Positions 1-8,487 of a DNA stretch of 64,000 nt are shown here, one piece after another. Position 1 is the stretch's first letter. Each line of letters begins with the position of its first letter. The translations under genes and the position numbers were made by a program. The stretch is from Halegenticoccus soli. GTDB taxonomy: Archaea > Halobacteriota > Halobacteria > Halobacteriales > Haloferacaceae. Under the pieces are notes generated by a model. That model searched no databases. It saw only the letters and a list, made by a program, of their open reading frames with translations, and was not told where the DNA came from. The DNA lies in assembly GCF_002844195.1 (NCBI RefSeq), contig NZ_PEND01000009.1, positions 62,001 to 126,000 on the forward strand, read 5' to 3'.

Positions 1-1199
1 ATGAGGAACGCCGCCGCGCCCATGACCGGCGGGAGGATCTGCCCGCCGGAGGAGGCCGACGCCTCGACCGCGCCCGCGAACTCGGAGCGGTAGCCCGAGC
101 GCTTCATCAGCGGGATGGTGAACGCCCCCGTCGTCACGGTGTTGGCGATCGAGGAGCCGCTGATGGTGCCCATGAAGCCGCTCGACAGGATGCTCGCCTT
201 CGCGGGGCCGCCCTTCCGCGAGCCGGTCATCGAGTAGGCGAGGTCGATGAACCACCGGCCGGCCCCGCTCATCTCCAGGAACGCCCCGAAGAGGATGAAG
301 ATGTAGATGAACTGGACGCTCACTCCGACCGGGATGCCGAACACGCCGTTCGCGGTGTTGTACCAGAGGTTCTGGACGACCGAGTCCCACCCGGCCGAAC
401 TCGTAGAGAGGATCCGGAGGAACGGCACGTCGTTCGGGATCCGCGCCGCGTAACGGGCGTAGAGGATGAACATCGAGACGATCAGCATCAGCACGACGCC
501 GAGCGTCCGCCGGGTCGCCTCCAGCACGAGCAGGACGCCGATGGCCCCGAGGACGAACGCGTAGGACACCTCGTCGAGCGGGATTCCGAGCGCCGAGACC
601 AGATCGACTACCGGGGAGAGGAACGGGAACACTTCGCCGACGGTTCGGCCGGCGCTCAACCCGAGCGCCCGCAGCGTCTGGATCTCGTCGTAGTCGGTGA
701 TCATGTACGCCGCGGTGGCCACGGAGAGCCCGACGAGCGCGAGGTCGACCGGCGTGATCCGGTCGCGGTCCGGGTCGGCGACGGCCCAGCGGACGCCCGA
801 GCGGACGCCGCGCCCGGCTCTCGTCGCCGGGTGTTCGGGCCCGAATCGCCGTTCGAGCTCGGGGACGATCCGCGCCAGCCGCCGCGAGAACAGCCCGTCC
901 CCGCCGGTGGCGGGGTACAGGAGGAACGCGAGGACGAGCCCGAAGGTGACGTGGATAGCTCTGACCTGTAGCTGCTGGAGCGCAGCGAGCCTGACCGTGC
1001 CGATCGCCGGCAGCGTCACCTCGAAGATGAACCCCTCGGCGGCGAGCCACAGCTGGTACGCCGAAAAGAGGATTCCGACGATCGAGACGACGACCGCGCC
1101 GACGCCGCGGAGGCTCCGCTTCCGCTCCAGTTCGTCGAGCAGTTCCTGTTTCTCCTCCTCGGAGAGCTCCTCCTCTTCGGGTCTATCGTCGACTGTCAT
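1..1199 (-). CDS. TRAP transporter fused permease (TAXI type), 5'-end only
   Basis: Membrane permease of a TAXI-type TRAP transporter in which the small 4-TM and large 12-TM subunits are fused; such systems use ion gradients to import small organic acids delivered by a binding protein. About 399 N-terminal residues are visible and the frame runs off the left edge. A charged, Glu/Lys-rich stretch (residues 1-27) precedes hydrophobic helices. Late in the visible part comes the conserved permease segment around 'SGSSIANT' and 'SSGGQILPPVMGAAAF'. The ATG overlaps the stop of the DUF1850 gene by 4 bases (ATGA), so the two are translationally coupled. The binding-protein gene lies upstream in the same operon. 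Family identification is secure; the substrate is unknown. Confidence 0.93.
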   Translation of the reverse strand, partial: MTVDDRPEEEELSEEEKQELLDELERKRSLRGVGAVVVSIVGILFSAYQLWLAAEGFIFEVTLPAIGTVRLAALQQLQVRAIHVTFGLVLAFLLYPATGGDGLFSRRLARIVPELERRFGPEHPATRAGRGVRSGVRWAVADPDRDRITPVDLALVGLSVATAAYMITDYDEIQTLRALGLSAGRTVGEVFPFLSPVVDLVSALGIPLDEVSYAFVLGAIGVLLVLEATRRTLGVVLMLIVSMFILYARYAARIPNDVPFLRILSTSSAGWDSVVQNLWYNTANGVFGIPVGVSVQFIYIFILFGAFLEMSGAGRWFIDLAYSMTGSRKGGPAKASILSSGFMGTISGSSIANTVTTGAFTIPLMKRSGYRSEFAGAVEASASSGGQILPPVMGAAAFL

Positions 1200-1684
1200 G
1201 GCGTGATCCTCTCGAGTATCGTTCGTCGTTCGAGGTGAATGCGGACCGACTCGGCGTTCGAACGTTCGATCAGGTCGTACGTCCGATCCCCGACGTGGAG
1301 ACGGTGGCCGGCGATCCGGCCGGGCGAGACGTACAGCTCCTCCGTGGTCACGTCGGGGTCGTAGACGAAGCTCCCGTTCTCGCGCGTGACGTTCGCCCGC
1401 GCCGGGAAGCCCCAGCCGTACGATTTGAACTCCGTCCGCGTCATGTCCAGGCGGTCGCCGCGGACGGCGTACGCGTCGAGGACGCGGCTCCCCTCGACGC
1501 TGTGGGTGTACTCCAGCGCGACCGCTGTTCCGTTCTCGACCGGGACCGCGAGCAGCTCCTCGCCCGTGTCCGCGTCTTCGACGACCAGCACGCGCTCCGC
1601 GGGGACGGTCGCCGCCGCGACGCCGGCGACGACGAGTACGACCGCGAGGACACCGACCGCGACCCGCCCGAGACGGCCGCTCAT
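1196..1684 (-). CDS. DUF1850 family protein of the TAXI-TRAP operon
   Basis: A 162-residue protein with one N-terminal hydrophobic segment (residues about 7-27), which may be a signal peptide or anchor, and an outward-facing beta-rich domain. The pattern 'YTHSVEGSRVLDAY' with a later 'KSYGWGFPA' is typical of DUF1850, a family almost always encoded between TAXI binding proteins and fused TRAP permeases. It sits 72 bases after the binding-protein stop and overlaps the permease start by 4 bases. Its biochemical role is not established; a helper role in assembly or substrate transfer is inferred from context only. Confidence 0.85.
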   Translation of the reverse strand: MSGRLGRVAVGVLAVVLVVAGVAAATVPAERVLVVEDADTGEELLAVPVENGTAVALEYTHSVEGSRVLDAYAVRGDRLDMTRTEFKSYGWGFPARANVTRENGSFVYDPDVTTEELYVSPGRIAGHRLHVGDRTYDLIERSNAESVRIHLERRTILERITP

Positions 1685-1756
1685 GGCCGCGCGGAGCGAC
1701 GCGTTACCGGTCGGGAACTCATCGATGCGGGTGGACGAATAGCGGTCGAGGACCGC

Positions 1757-2824
1757 CTAGTTGTCGCTCTGGTTGCCGCCGGACTCGTTTCCGGCGCTCT
1801 CGTTGCCGCCGGAACCGGACGAGCCGAAGTACGCCTCCGCGCCGGGGTGGAGCTGGATGGACATCCCGTCCCGGGCGGACTCCTTGGTGATGAACTCCTG
1901 TTTGATGCTGAGCTGGTCGGTGTTGTCGAAGATGGCCGCCGTGACCTCCTCGACGGTCTCCTCCGGCTGTTCGGCGTTCGTCGCGATCATCGCCTGCACG
2001 GCGACCGTCTGCACCGGCTGGTCGATGCCGCTGTACGTCCCCGCCGGGATCTCGTCGTCCGCGAAGTACGAACCGGCCTGCTTGACCTGCTCGCGCGCCT
2101 GGCCGGAGATCTCGACGAGGCGGATGTCGCTCGTGTTCGCCAGGTCCTCGATCGCGCCGACCGGCCACCCGCCGACGACGAACGCCGCGTCCACGTCGCC
2201 GTTCTGGATCTGCTCTGCGGCCTGCGAGAAGTCCGTGTTCTGCTCCGTGTAGTCCTCGATGCCGACCGCCTGGAGGATCTGCTTCGCGTCGACCTGCGTC
2301 CCGCTGCCGAGGTCGCCGGTGTTGATCGTCTTACCCTGGAGGTCCTGGATGGTCTCGATGCCCGAGTTCGCCTGCGTCACGACGTGGATGGTTTCCGGGT
2401 ACAGCGTCGCCACGCCGCGGATGTTCGGGATGGCGTTCCCCTGGAACGCTTCGATGCCCTCGCCGTTGACGGCGAAGTAGGCGACGTCGTTCTGCAGGAG
2501 GGCGAAGTCGGCGTTGCCGTTGCCGAGGCTGCCGGCGTTCTCGACGCTCGCCCCCGTCGACTGCACCTGGAGCCTGTAGTCGGTGTTGTTCTCGACGATC
2601 TGCTTGAACTGGTTCGACAGCGGGTAGTACGTGCCGCCGGTCCCGCCCGCGTGCCACGTGAGCTGGTTTCCGCCGTTTCCACCGCCGCCGTTTCCGCCGT
2701 CGCCGCCGTCTCCTCCGTTTCCGTCCCCGCCGTTCCCGCCGCCGTCGGTGCACCCGGCGAGTCCGACGATGCCCGCCGCACCCGTCGCTGCGATAAAGTC
2801 ACGGCGTTTGAGATTTCGAGCCAT
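1757..2824 (-). CDS. TAXI family TRAP transporter substrate-binding lipoprotein
   Basis: Extracytoplasmic solute receptor of the TRAP system, 355 residues. The start at 2824 gives a Tat-type signal (KRRDF) and lipobox 'GLAGC', so it is exported folded and lipid-anchored, as is usual in haloarchaea. A Gly/Asn/Asp-rich linker follows the cysteine, then a periplasmic-binding fold with 'GGTGGTYYP' and 'LGSGTQVDAKQIL' typical of TAXI receptors. The tail is Ser/Gly/Asn-rich and ends 'GNESGGNQSDN'. An in-frame upstream extension exists but would bury the signal peptide. A TATA-like element lies 22-32 bases upstream. First gene of the operon with DUF1850 and the permease. Confidence 0.92.
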   Translation of the reverse strand: MARNLKRRDFIAATGAAGIVGLAGCTDGGGNGGDGNGGDGGDGGNGGGGNGGNQLTWHAGGTGGTYYPLSNQFKQIVENNTDYRLQVQSTGASVENAGSLGNGNADFALLQNDVAYFAVNGEGIEAFQGNAIPNIRGVATLYPETIHVVTQANSGIETIQDLQGKTINTGDLGSGTQVDAKQILQAVGIEDYTEQNTDFSQAAEQIQNGDVDAAFVVGGWPVGAIEDLANTSDIRLVEISGQAREQVKQAGSYFADDEIPAGTYSGIDQPVQTVAVQAMIATNAEQPEETVEEVTAAIFDNTDQLSIKQEFITKESARDGMSIQLHPGAEAYFGSSGSGGNESAGNESGGNQSDN

Positions 2825-2845
2825 ACGACCTTGTACTTTACAACC

Positions 2846-2856
2846 GGATATATATC
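2846..2856 (-). promoter_or_regulatory. TATA box of the TRAP operon
   Basis: The AT-rich element GATATATATCC stands out in GC-rich surroundings and is centred about 27 bases upstream of the ATG at 2824. That spacing predicts a leaderless transcript beginning at or near the start codon, the common haloarchaeal arrangement. Confidence 0.6.
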
Positions 2857-2972
2857 TGTCCATAGGCGGTGGTCAGTACGCTTATCTTGCACGTCGGTAG
2901 GCAAGTGTGCACTTTTCATTCGCCGCCGTGACATCTAGAAAGCTATTCGTTATCGAGCCGCAGCGACGGTGT

Positions 2973-5165
2973 ATGGAGCGGATAGCGGCCACCGACTACC
3001 ACGGCATTGCGAAGCCGAGCGACCCCCAGCTTTCGCCCGACGGCGACGCCGTCGCCTTCGTCCGGAGCGTCCCGAAGGACGACGAGTCCTACGAGGCGAC
3101 GATCTATCTCGTCCCCGCGGACGGCGGCGAGGCCCGTCGATTCACCGTCAGCGAAGGGGTTGACAGCAGCCCCAGATTCAGCTCCGACGGCGACCGCCTC
3201 GCGTTCGTCTCGACGCGCGGCGGCGGCGACGACCGGCCCCAGCTGTGGGTCGCGCCGACCGACGGCGGCGAGGCCCGGCGGGTGACGAATGTCCCCGGCG
3301 GCGTCGAAAACCCGGTGTGGGGCCCCGACGGGACGCGGATCGCGTTCGTCGGCGCGACGACCGAGCGCGAGCGCGAGGAGGGACTCGACCTCGATGTCGG
3401 CGCCGAGGAGTACGAGCGCGAGACGCCCGACCCGAGGGTCGTCGATCGGCTGATCTACCGACAGCTCGCCCGGTACAAGGACGGCGCTCGGAGCCACGTG
3501 TACGTGGTCGACCTCTCCGGCGACCGAGCCGGCTCGTCCTCCGATCTCCCCGGCGACCGTGCCGGTTCGTCCACCGATTCCGAGTCGGGGGCGGTCGAGC
3601 GGATCACCGACGGCGACTACGACTTCCACGCGCCCGAGTGGGGCGACGACGCGACCCTGTACTACGCCGTGAAGCGTACCGATGATTCGGACGGTCGTCC
3701 ATCACCGTCCGATCCCGTGGACTCGGACGGCCGTCCATCACCGCCCGATCCCGTGGATCCGGACGATAGCGCCGTCATCGACGTCGTGGCCCACGATCTC
3801 GACGCGGACGAGGCGGAGACGCTCGTCCGGACGACGGCGTGGGCGGCCGCGCTCGCGGCGACCGACGACGGGCGGATCGCCTACCCCCGAACGCCCGAGG
3901 ACCGCCTGTCGATGCGGCAGACCGACGTCGAGGTGTACGACCGGGGGACGGGCGAGACGACCGTCGTCACGGCGGACCTCGACCGCACCGTCGACTACGG
4001 GGCCGGCCTCGCGTGGGGACCGACCGGGGACGACGTGTACTTCGTGACGCCCGACGAGGGCGAGGTCGTGGTCCGGCGCGCCGCCGCGGACGGAAGCGGG
4101 GTCTCGGTCGTCGCCGGCGACGGCCACGCGACCGGGTTCGACGTGGTGACCGACCCCGACGGGAGCGGGGGCGCGGCCGTCGCGTTCGTCAAGAGCGAGT
4201 GGGACCACCCCGGCGACGTCTTCCTCGCCCGCGAGGGGGAGGTGACGCGGCTGACGGAGCTGAACGCCGACTACCTCGCCGACCGCCGCGTCGGCGAACC
4301 GGAGGAGGTCAGGTTCGAGTCCGACGGGCGCGAGATGCAGGGGTGGGTGCTCGCGCCGCCCGAGCTCGATCCGGACGGCTCGTACCCGCTCGCGGTCGAG
4401 ATCCACGGCGGTCCGCACGCCATGTGGTCCCCGAGCGGGACGATGTGGCACGAGTTCCAGACGCTCGCGGCGCGCGGCTACGTCGTTTTCTGGTGCAACC
4501 CGCGCGGCTCGACCGGCTACGGCGAGGCGTTCGCCACCGCGATCGAGCGCGACTGGGGCGCGGTCACGATGCGGGACGTGATGGCCGGCGTCGATCTCGT
4601 GGCGGACCGCGAGTACGTCGACGAGTCGAACCTCTTCGTCACCGGCGGCTCCTTCGGCGGGTTCATGACCGGCTGGATCGTCGGCCACACGGACCGGTTC
4701 AGGGCGGCGGTCGCCCAGCGCGGCGTTTACGACCTCTCGTCGTTCTACGGCTCCACGGACGCGTTCAAACTCGTCGAGTGGGACTTCGGCGCGACGCCGT
4801 GGGAGGATCCGGCGTTCCTCTGGGAGCAATCGCCCGTCGCGCACGCGGCGAACGTCGAGACGCCCACGCTCGTGATTCACGCCGACGCCGACTTCCGCGT
4901 CCCGGTGAACAACGGCGAGATGTTCTACCTCTTCCTCAAGAAGAACGGCGTCGACACGAGGCTCGTCCGCTACCCGCGCGAGGGGCACGAACTCTCCCGG
5001 AGCGGCGAACCCGGCCACGTCGTCGACCGGATCGAGCGCATCGTCCGGTGGTTCGACGGCTACTCTGACCACCACGACGTCCCCCGCGCGCTCGACCGCG
5101 GCGACGACGGGCTCACGGCCGGCGAGGACGGGGGTCGTAGCGCTCACCCGGACGGCGGTTCGTAG
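2973..5165 (+). CDS. S9 family serine peptidase (prolyl oligopeptidase / acylaminoacyl peptidase type)
   Basis: Cytoplasmic serine peptidase of 730 residues: an N-terminal beta-propeller (WD40-like PD40 repeats such as 'PQLSPDGDAVAFV') and a C-terminal alpha/beta hydrolase. The nucleophile elbow is 'GGSFGG' with Ser560; the other likely triad members are Asp640 ('HADADFRVP') and His672 ('YPREGHEL'). The start at 2973 matches the usual haloarchaeal N-terminus and follows an AT-rich element at 2941-2953. Two acidic/Pro/Ser-rich loops in the propeller consist of in-frame tandem duplications (3510-3575 and 3685-3756). The C-terminal ~30 residues are a low-complexity acidic tail. Divergent from the TRAP operon. 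Family certain; substrate unknown. Confidence 0.93.
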   Translation: MERIAATDYHGIAKPSDPQLSPDGDAVAFVRSVPKDDESYEATIYLVPADGGEARRFTVSEGVDSSPRFSSDGDRLAFVSTRGGGDDRPQLWVAPTDGGEARRVTNVPGGVENPVWGPDGTRIAFVGATTEREREEGLDLDVGAEEYERETPDPRVVDRLIYRQLARYKDGARSHVYVVDLSGDRAGSSSDLPGDRAGSSTDSESGAVERITDGDYDFHAPEWGDDATLYYAVKRTDDSDGRPSPSDPVDSDGRPSPPDPVDPDDSAVIDVVAHDLDADEAETLVRTTAWAAALAATDDGRIAYPRTPEDRLSMRQTDVEVYDRGTGETTVVTADLDRTVDYGAGLAWGPTGDDVYFVTPDEGEVVVRRAAADGSGVSVVAGDGHATGFDVVTDPDGSGGAAVAFVKSEWDHPGDVFLAREGEVTRLTELNADYLADRRVGEPEEVRFESDGREMQGWVLAPPELDPDGSYPLAVEIHGGPHAMWSPSGTMWHEFQTLAARGYVVFWCNPRGSTGYGEAFATAIERDWGAVTMRDVMAGVDLVADREYVDESNLFVTGGSFGGFMTGWIVGHTDRFRAAVAQRGVYDLSSFYGSTDAFKLVEWDFGATPWEDPAFLWEQSPVAHAANVETPTLVIHADADFRVPVNNGEMFYLFLKKNGVDTRLVRYPREGHELSRSGEPGHVVDRIERIVRWFDGYSDHHDVPRALDRGDDGLTAGEDGGRSAHPDGGS
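3510..3575 (+). repeat. 33-bp in-frame tandem duplication in the S9 peptidase gene
   Basis: Two adjacent 33-base units (3510-3542 and 3543-3575) encode DLSGDRAGSSS and DLPGDRAGSST. They differ at only a few bases, so the duplication is recent. It lengthens a propeller loop without shifting the frame. Confidence 0.8.
3685..3756 (+). repeat. 36-bp in-frame tandem duplication in the S9 peptidase gene
   Basis: Units 3685-3720 and 3721-3756 differ at about three positions and encode DSDGRPSPSDPV and DSDGRPSPPDPV. This is a second, independent loop expansion about 110 bases after the first. Confidence 0.8.
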
Positions 5166-5338
5166 CTCTCTCCCGGGGAACGGTCGGCTCCGGAGCGCTC
5201 CGTGGGTCGGTTTCGTTAGCGAACCGAACCGCGGAAATCCGCGTTCCCTGTGGCGTTTTTCGAGTCGAAAAGAGGGGGTTCGCGCCCGCGGCGCACGACC
5301 GCCGCGACCCTATCCGGATCCGCCCCCTATCGACGCGT

Positions 5339-5509
5339 ATGTCGGACGAGTGCGTCTACTGCGGGTGCGACGTTTCGGTTCACGCCCCCGTTTACGTCGC
5401 CGAAGGGGGGGAGCGCGACCCCGTCGGGGGGTTCTGCAACTACGGGTGCCTGTGGGCGTACATCCGGGAGGAGGATCTCGCGGTCGGGACGGTCTGTCGG
5501 ATCGACTGA
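5339..5509 (+). CDS. small Cys-rich (zinc ribbon-like) protein
   Basis: A 56-residue protein starting at ATG 5339. The Cys pattern is CVYCGC near the N-terminus and CNYGC about 35 residues later, then one further Cys, which suggests a single treble-clef or ribbon zinc site. The end reads 'WAYIREEDLAVGTVCRID'. Small zinc proteins of this kind are abundant in haloarchaea and several affect adaptation or biofilm, but this one is not characterised. It stands alone, convergent with the uracil phosphoribosyltransferase gene (43 bases between stops). Its reality is supported by the Cys spacing and haloarchaeal composition. Confidence 0.75.
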   Translation: MSDECVYCGCDVSVHAPVYVAEGGERDPVGGFCNYGCLWAYIREEDLAVGTVCRID

Positions 5510-5552
5510 GGGCGCGTCGGACCGACCGCAGACGCGGCGGATCGTTCGGCCG

Positions 5553-6230
5553 CTACGTCGTCCGGAACGCCCGGTCGCCGGCGTCGCCGAGGCCGGGGAC
5601 GATGAAGCCGTTCTCGTCGAGTTCGTCGTCGATGGCGACGGTCAGGAGATCGGCCTCGGGGAACTCCCCGCCGACGCGGAGCAGTCCGGTCGGCGCGCTG
5701 ACGGCCGAGAGGACGAACAGGTTCTCGTAGCCCTCCGCCTCTTCGAGGACGTGATCGAGCACCGCGCACATCGTGCTCCCGGTCGCGAGCATGGGGTCGG
5801 CGACGATGACGGTGTCCTTCTCGGTGATCTGCGGGAGCTTCACGTAGTCGATCGTGATGGGGAACTCGCCCGCCTCGTTCATCCCGGCCTCCTCGTCGCG
5901 GCCGGCGCTGATGACGCCCTGCTTGGCCCGGGGGAACGCCTTGAGAAGCCCTTCGACGAACGGCGTGGCCGCCCGGAGCACGTTGATGATCACGACGTCG
6001 TCGAGGCCCTTGACGCGCTCGCCCGTCGTCTCCGCGAGCGGCGTCGTGACGGGGACGTACTCGGTGTCCATCGCGCCGTCGATGATCTCGTAGCCGCAGA
6101 TCCGCCCCAGCTTGACGAGGCCCTTGCGAAAGGCCACCTGTTCGGTCTCCACGTCGCGGAGCTTCGAGAGGGTGTCCTTCGCGAGCGCGTGGGTGATGAG
6201 ATACGCGTCGTCTCGATCTTCGATGGTCAT
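5553..6230 (-). CDS. upp: uracil phosphoribosyltransferase
   Basis: Pyrimidine salvage enzyme: uracil + PRPP to UMP + PPi, cytoplasmic. 225 residues, the normal family length. The PRPP-binding loop is '[12 protein letters not shown]', and '[14 protein letters not shown]' and '[15 protein letters not shown]' (uracil-binding C-terminus) are diagnostic. The start at 6230 gives [19 protein letters not shown], the usual haloarchaeal N-terminus; the frame stays open much further upstream only because of GC bias. No operon partner is evident. Confidence 0.96.
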   Translation of the reverse strand: MTIEDRDDAYLITHALAKDTLSKLRDVETEQVAFRKGLVKLGRICGYEIIDGAMDTEYVPVTTPLAETTGERVKGLDDVVIINVLRAATPFVEGLLKAFPRAKQGVISAGRDEEAGMNEAGEFPITIDYVKLPQITEKDTVIVADPMLATGSTMCAVLDHVLEEAEGYENLFVLSAVSAPTGLLRVGGEFPEADLLTVAIDDELDENGFIVPGLGDAGDRAFRTT

Positions 6231-6346
6231 AGATGCTACCCGTAGGCGGAACGTCGAGCGACATAACGCCTGCCATCGCTCTCGGAAGCGGGCGAGGGCC
6301 CGAGTCGCTCGGTGACGACGAGGTATCGAGGGACGAAGCGCGCGGC

Positions 6347-6526
6347 TCACCGGGTGACGAAGTACGTGACGACGAAGAGGACGGCGGCGAGCGCGGCGAC
6401 GTTCGCGGGCTCGAACGCGGCGATTCCGAGGAAGGAGAGCCCCCAGACGACGACCGCCGCGAAGGCGGTCGAGAGCGCGACGTTCATCGCGAACAGCACG
6501 CGGGGATCCCCCTTCGATCGGGCCAT
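6347..6526 (-). CDS. small two-helix membrane protein
   Basis: A 59-residue protein starting [15 protein letters not shown]. It has two predicted membrane helices (about residues 12-33 and 38-57) and ends YFVTR. The basic N-terminus followed by a short turn 'FEPANV' between helices gives a hairpin topology. It looks like a conserved haloarchaeal small membrane protein; function unknown. Divergent from the three-helix protein at 6585, with 58 bases between start codons. Confidence 0.7.
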   Translation of the reverse strand: MARSKGDPRVLFAMNVALSTAFAAVVVWGLSFLGIAAFEPANVAALAAVLFVVTYFVTR

Positions 6527-6584
6527 GGCTCCTCTGGGCCGCGGCGCGACTTAGCTTCATGTGGTTTCCCGCGATACTCGACGC

Positions 6585-6899
6585 ATGAACCCCCGAAACC
6601 GCCGCGGGACGCCGGTTGACCCGGTGCCGTTTCTCGTCGTCACCGCGCTCGCCTTTCTGGTCTCGTTCGCGTTCGGGCCGATGTACGGGCGAGCGCTCGG
6701 GTTCCCGTTTTCGACGGCGTTCGGCGGGTCGGTCGCGGCGTTCGCGCTCCTGACGGCGGTCGCGTACTACCGCCTGATCTGGACGGCGAGGCCCGATCTC
6801 CGGGGTGAGGTGCCGGCCCAACAGCGCCTCCTCCGGCTGTTCTACGCGATGGCGCTCCTGGCGCTGCTGGTGCTCCTGCTCGCGCTCCCGCTCCTGTAA
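6585..6899 (+). CDS. small multi-pass membrane protein, unknown function
   Basis: A 104-residue protein beginning [19 protein letters not shown]. It has three hydrophobic stretches: residues about 13-32, about 41-60 and, at the very C-terminus, a Leu-rich helix ending 'LLLALPLL'. A basic loop ([19 protein letters not shown]) separates helices 2 and 3. The ATG at 6585 is preferred over an in-frame GTG 24 bases upstream because it starts at the basic N-terminus. No family recognised. Confidence 0.65.
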   Translation: MNPRNRRGTPVDPVPFLVVTALAFLVSFAFGPMYGRALGFPFSTAFGGSVAAFALLTAVAYYRLIWTARPDLRGEVPAQQRLLRLFYAMALLALLVLLLALPLL

Positions 6900-7157
6900 T
6901 CTCTTCGCGTCCGAACTGTCCAGCCTCGAAACCGTTTCGGTGGCCGTAGGCGGCCGTTTCGGGCGAGACCCGCCGCCTGCGGGCGCTCCGTCAGAACGTC
7001 CCCCGATCGACGCCGGTCGTCGGTCAGCTTTCGCTAGACGTTCAATCGAGCTTTTACCGGGCGCGTCAGTGCCGGGACGGGGGAAACGTGGCGCTGTCCG
7101 CTGAAACGGACGCTACGCGAACGAATAACAAAACGCCGATGACCGCAAGGGTCGTCA
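6900..7157. other. intergenic spacer with the acetyltransferase promoter
   Basis: About 258 bases without a supported gene. Near its right end is the AT-rich promoter element ATAACAAAACG (7125-7135), which recurs upstream of the methyltransferase gene. A short hairpin (GTCCG/CGGAC, around 7096-7111) lies just before it. Confidence 0.5.
7125..7135 (+). promoter_or_regulatory. core promoter element of the GNAT gene
   Basis: The 11-base string ATAACAAAACG lies 33 bases before the ATG at 7158. The same 11 bases lie 34 bases before the ATG of the TylF-type gene (8454-8464), suggesting shared control. Confidence 0.5.
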
Positions 7158-8300
7158 ATGACGCGCACGAAGGGCGGGTACGGCGAACGGGAGCGGAACG
7201 ATTCGTACGTGATCCGGCGGTACGATCCCGGGGATCGAGACGGCGTTCTCGCCCTCGACCGGCTCGTCTGGGGTCGGCCGCGCGGCGCGGAGTGGTTCTC
7301 CTGGAAGTACGCCGAGAACCCCTACGTCGACCACGTGCCCGTCTTCGTCGCCGAGAGGGACGGGGAGATCGTCGGCGCGCGCCCGTTCCTCGCGCTGCCG
7401 ATCCGCGCCGGCCGCCGGACCGCGCTCGCGTTTCAGCCCGCGGACACGATGGTCCACCCCGAGCACCGCCGCCGCGGTCTGTTCACCCGCATGACGACGA
7501 GCGCGATCGACCACTACGCCGACGGCGACCCGGACTTCTTCTTCAACTTCCCCAACGACCTTTCGCGGTCGGGGTACCTCAAGCTCGGCTGGCGCGAGGC
7601 CGGGCTCCGGACGACGTTCTACCGCATCCAGAACCCCCAAACGCTGGCCCCCGCCCGCATGGGTGCCGCCGGACGGGCGCTCGCCCGCCTCGCATCGCCC
7701 GTCTCGAACGGGTACTGTCGCGCCTGCGACCGGCTCTCGAACTCGTCCCGTCGATTTTCCGTCGAGCGCCACGTCGACGTGCCGGCAGACGTCCTCGCCT
7801 CGCTGTACGAGCGGCGGGTTCCGTACCAGCTGCACGCGCTGCGCGAACCGCGGTTCTACCGGTGGCGCTTCGCCAGCCCCGTCTGGCGGCGAACGACCTA
7901 CGTCGCGAGGCGGAACGGTTCGCCCGTCGCCGCCGTCATCGCCCGGACGCGGACGACGAACGCCGGCGTCACCGTCACCCAGATCGCGGAGGTGACGCCG
8001 CTCGACGGGGATCGCGAGTGGCTGGACGCCCTCGCGCGGCTCTTCGACGTCGCACTCAAGGGCCACGCGGCGTCGGACCTGATCGCCGTCGCCGACTGCG
8101 GTCTCCCCCGCGAGTTCCTCCTGAAGCGGGGCTTTCTCGCCGACGACAGGCCGCCGCTGTCCTCGCTGAAGCGGAGCCGGTGTACGATCGTCGCGCGGCC
8201 CTTCCGCCCCGAAGACGAGTCCGCCTGGTCGGTGAACGGCCGGCAGCTCGCCGACGAGAACAGCTGGCTGGTGTCGTTCGCGGAGCGCGACACGACGTGA
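7158..8300 (+). CDS. GNAT family N-acetyltransferase
   Basis: A 380-residue acetyltransferase-like protein. The N-terminal GNAT fold includes 'YVIRRYDPGDRDGVLALDRLVWG' (written in parts: YVIRRYDPGD then GVLALDRLVWG is the beta1/alpha1 unit) and the acetyl-CoA loop region 'VHPEHRRRGLFTRM' (residues about 96-109), which matches the R/Q-x-x-G-x-G/A motif. 'FFFNFPNDLSRSGYLKLGW' is typical of large GNAT proteins near archaeal glycan or lipid modification genes. The C-terminal half resembles a second, degenerate GNAT domain. Target unknown. It shares its promoter element with the methyltransferase that follows, so a joint surface-modification role is a guess. Confidence 0.8.
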   Translation: MTRTKGGYGERERNDSYVIRRYDPGDRDGVLALDRLVWGRPRGAEWFSWKYAENPYVDHVPVFVAERDGEIVGARPFLALPIRAGRRTALAFQPADTMVHPEHRRRGLFTRMTTSAIDHYADGDPDFFFNFPNDLSRSGYLKLGWREAGLRTTFYRIQNPQTLAPARMGAAGRALARLASPVSNGYCRACDRLSNSSRRFSVERHVDVPADVLASLYERRVPYQLHALREPRFYRWRFASPVWRRTTYVARRNGSPVAAVIARTRTTNAGVTVTQIAEVTPLDGDREWLDALARLFDVALKGHAASDLIAVADCGLPREFLLKRGFLADDRPPLSSLKRSRCTIVARPFRPEDESAWSVNGRQLADENSWLVSFAERDTT

Positions 8301-8453
8301 GCGCGGCGTCGACGGGGGGCTCTCCCGCGCGGACGACGGACGACGGACGAGGGGACGAAACGGGGGCGGGGAGAGATAACGCGAACGCGGAAACTCGGCC
8401 GTAAGCGAAAATTATTCCCCGGCAGGGCCGTCGATTTTCCGGATAATCCGCGT

Positions 8454-8464
8454 ATAACAAAACG
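8454..8464 (+). promoter_or_regulatory. core promoter element of the TylF-type gene
   Basis: ATAACAAAACG, identical to 7125-7135, sits 34 bases before ATG 8488. The spacing favours ATG 8488 over the in-frame GTG at 8470 as the start. Confidence 0.5.
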
Positions 8465-8487
8465 GAGCGGTGCCGACCCACTCCCGT

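Noticed and set aside
5166-5338. Possible small genes in the short gap after the S9 peptidase.
   Set aside because: Frames have no plausible start, composition or motif; only the Cys-rich ORF beginning at 5339 stands out.
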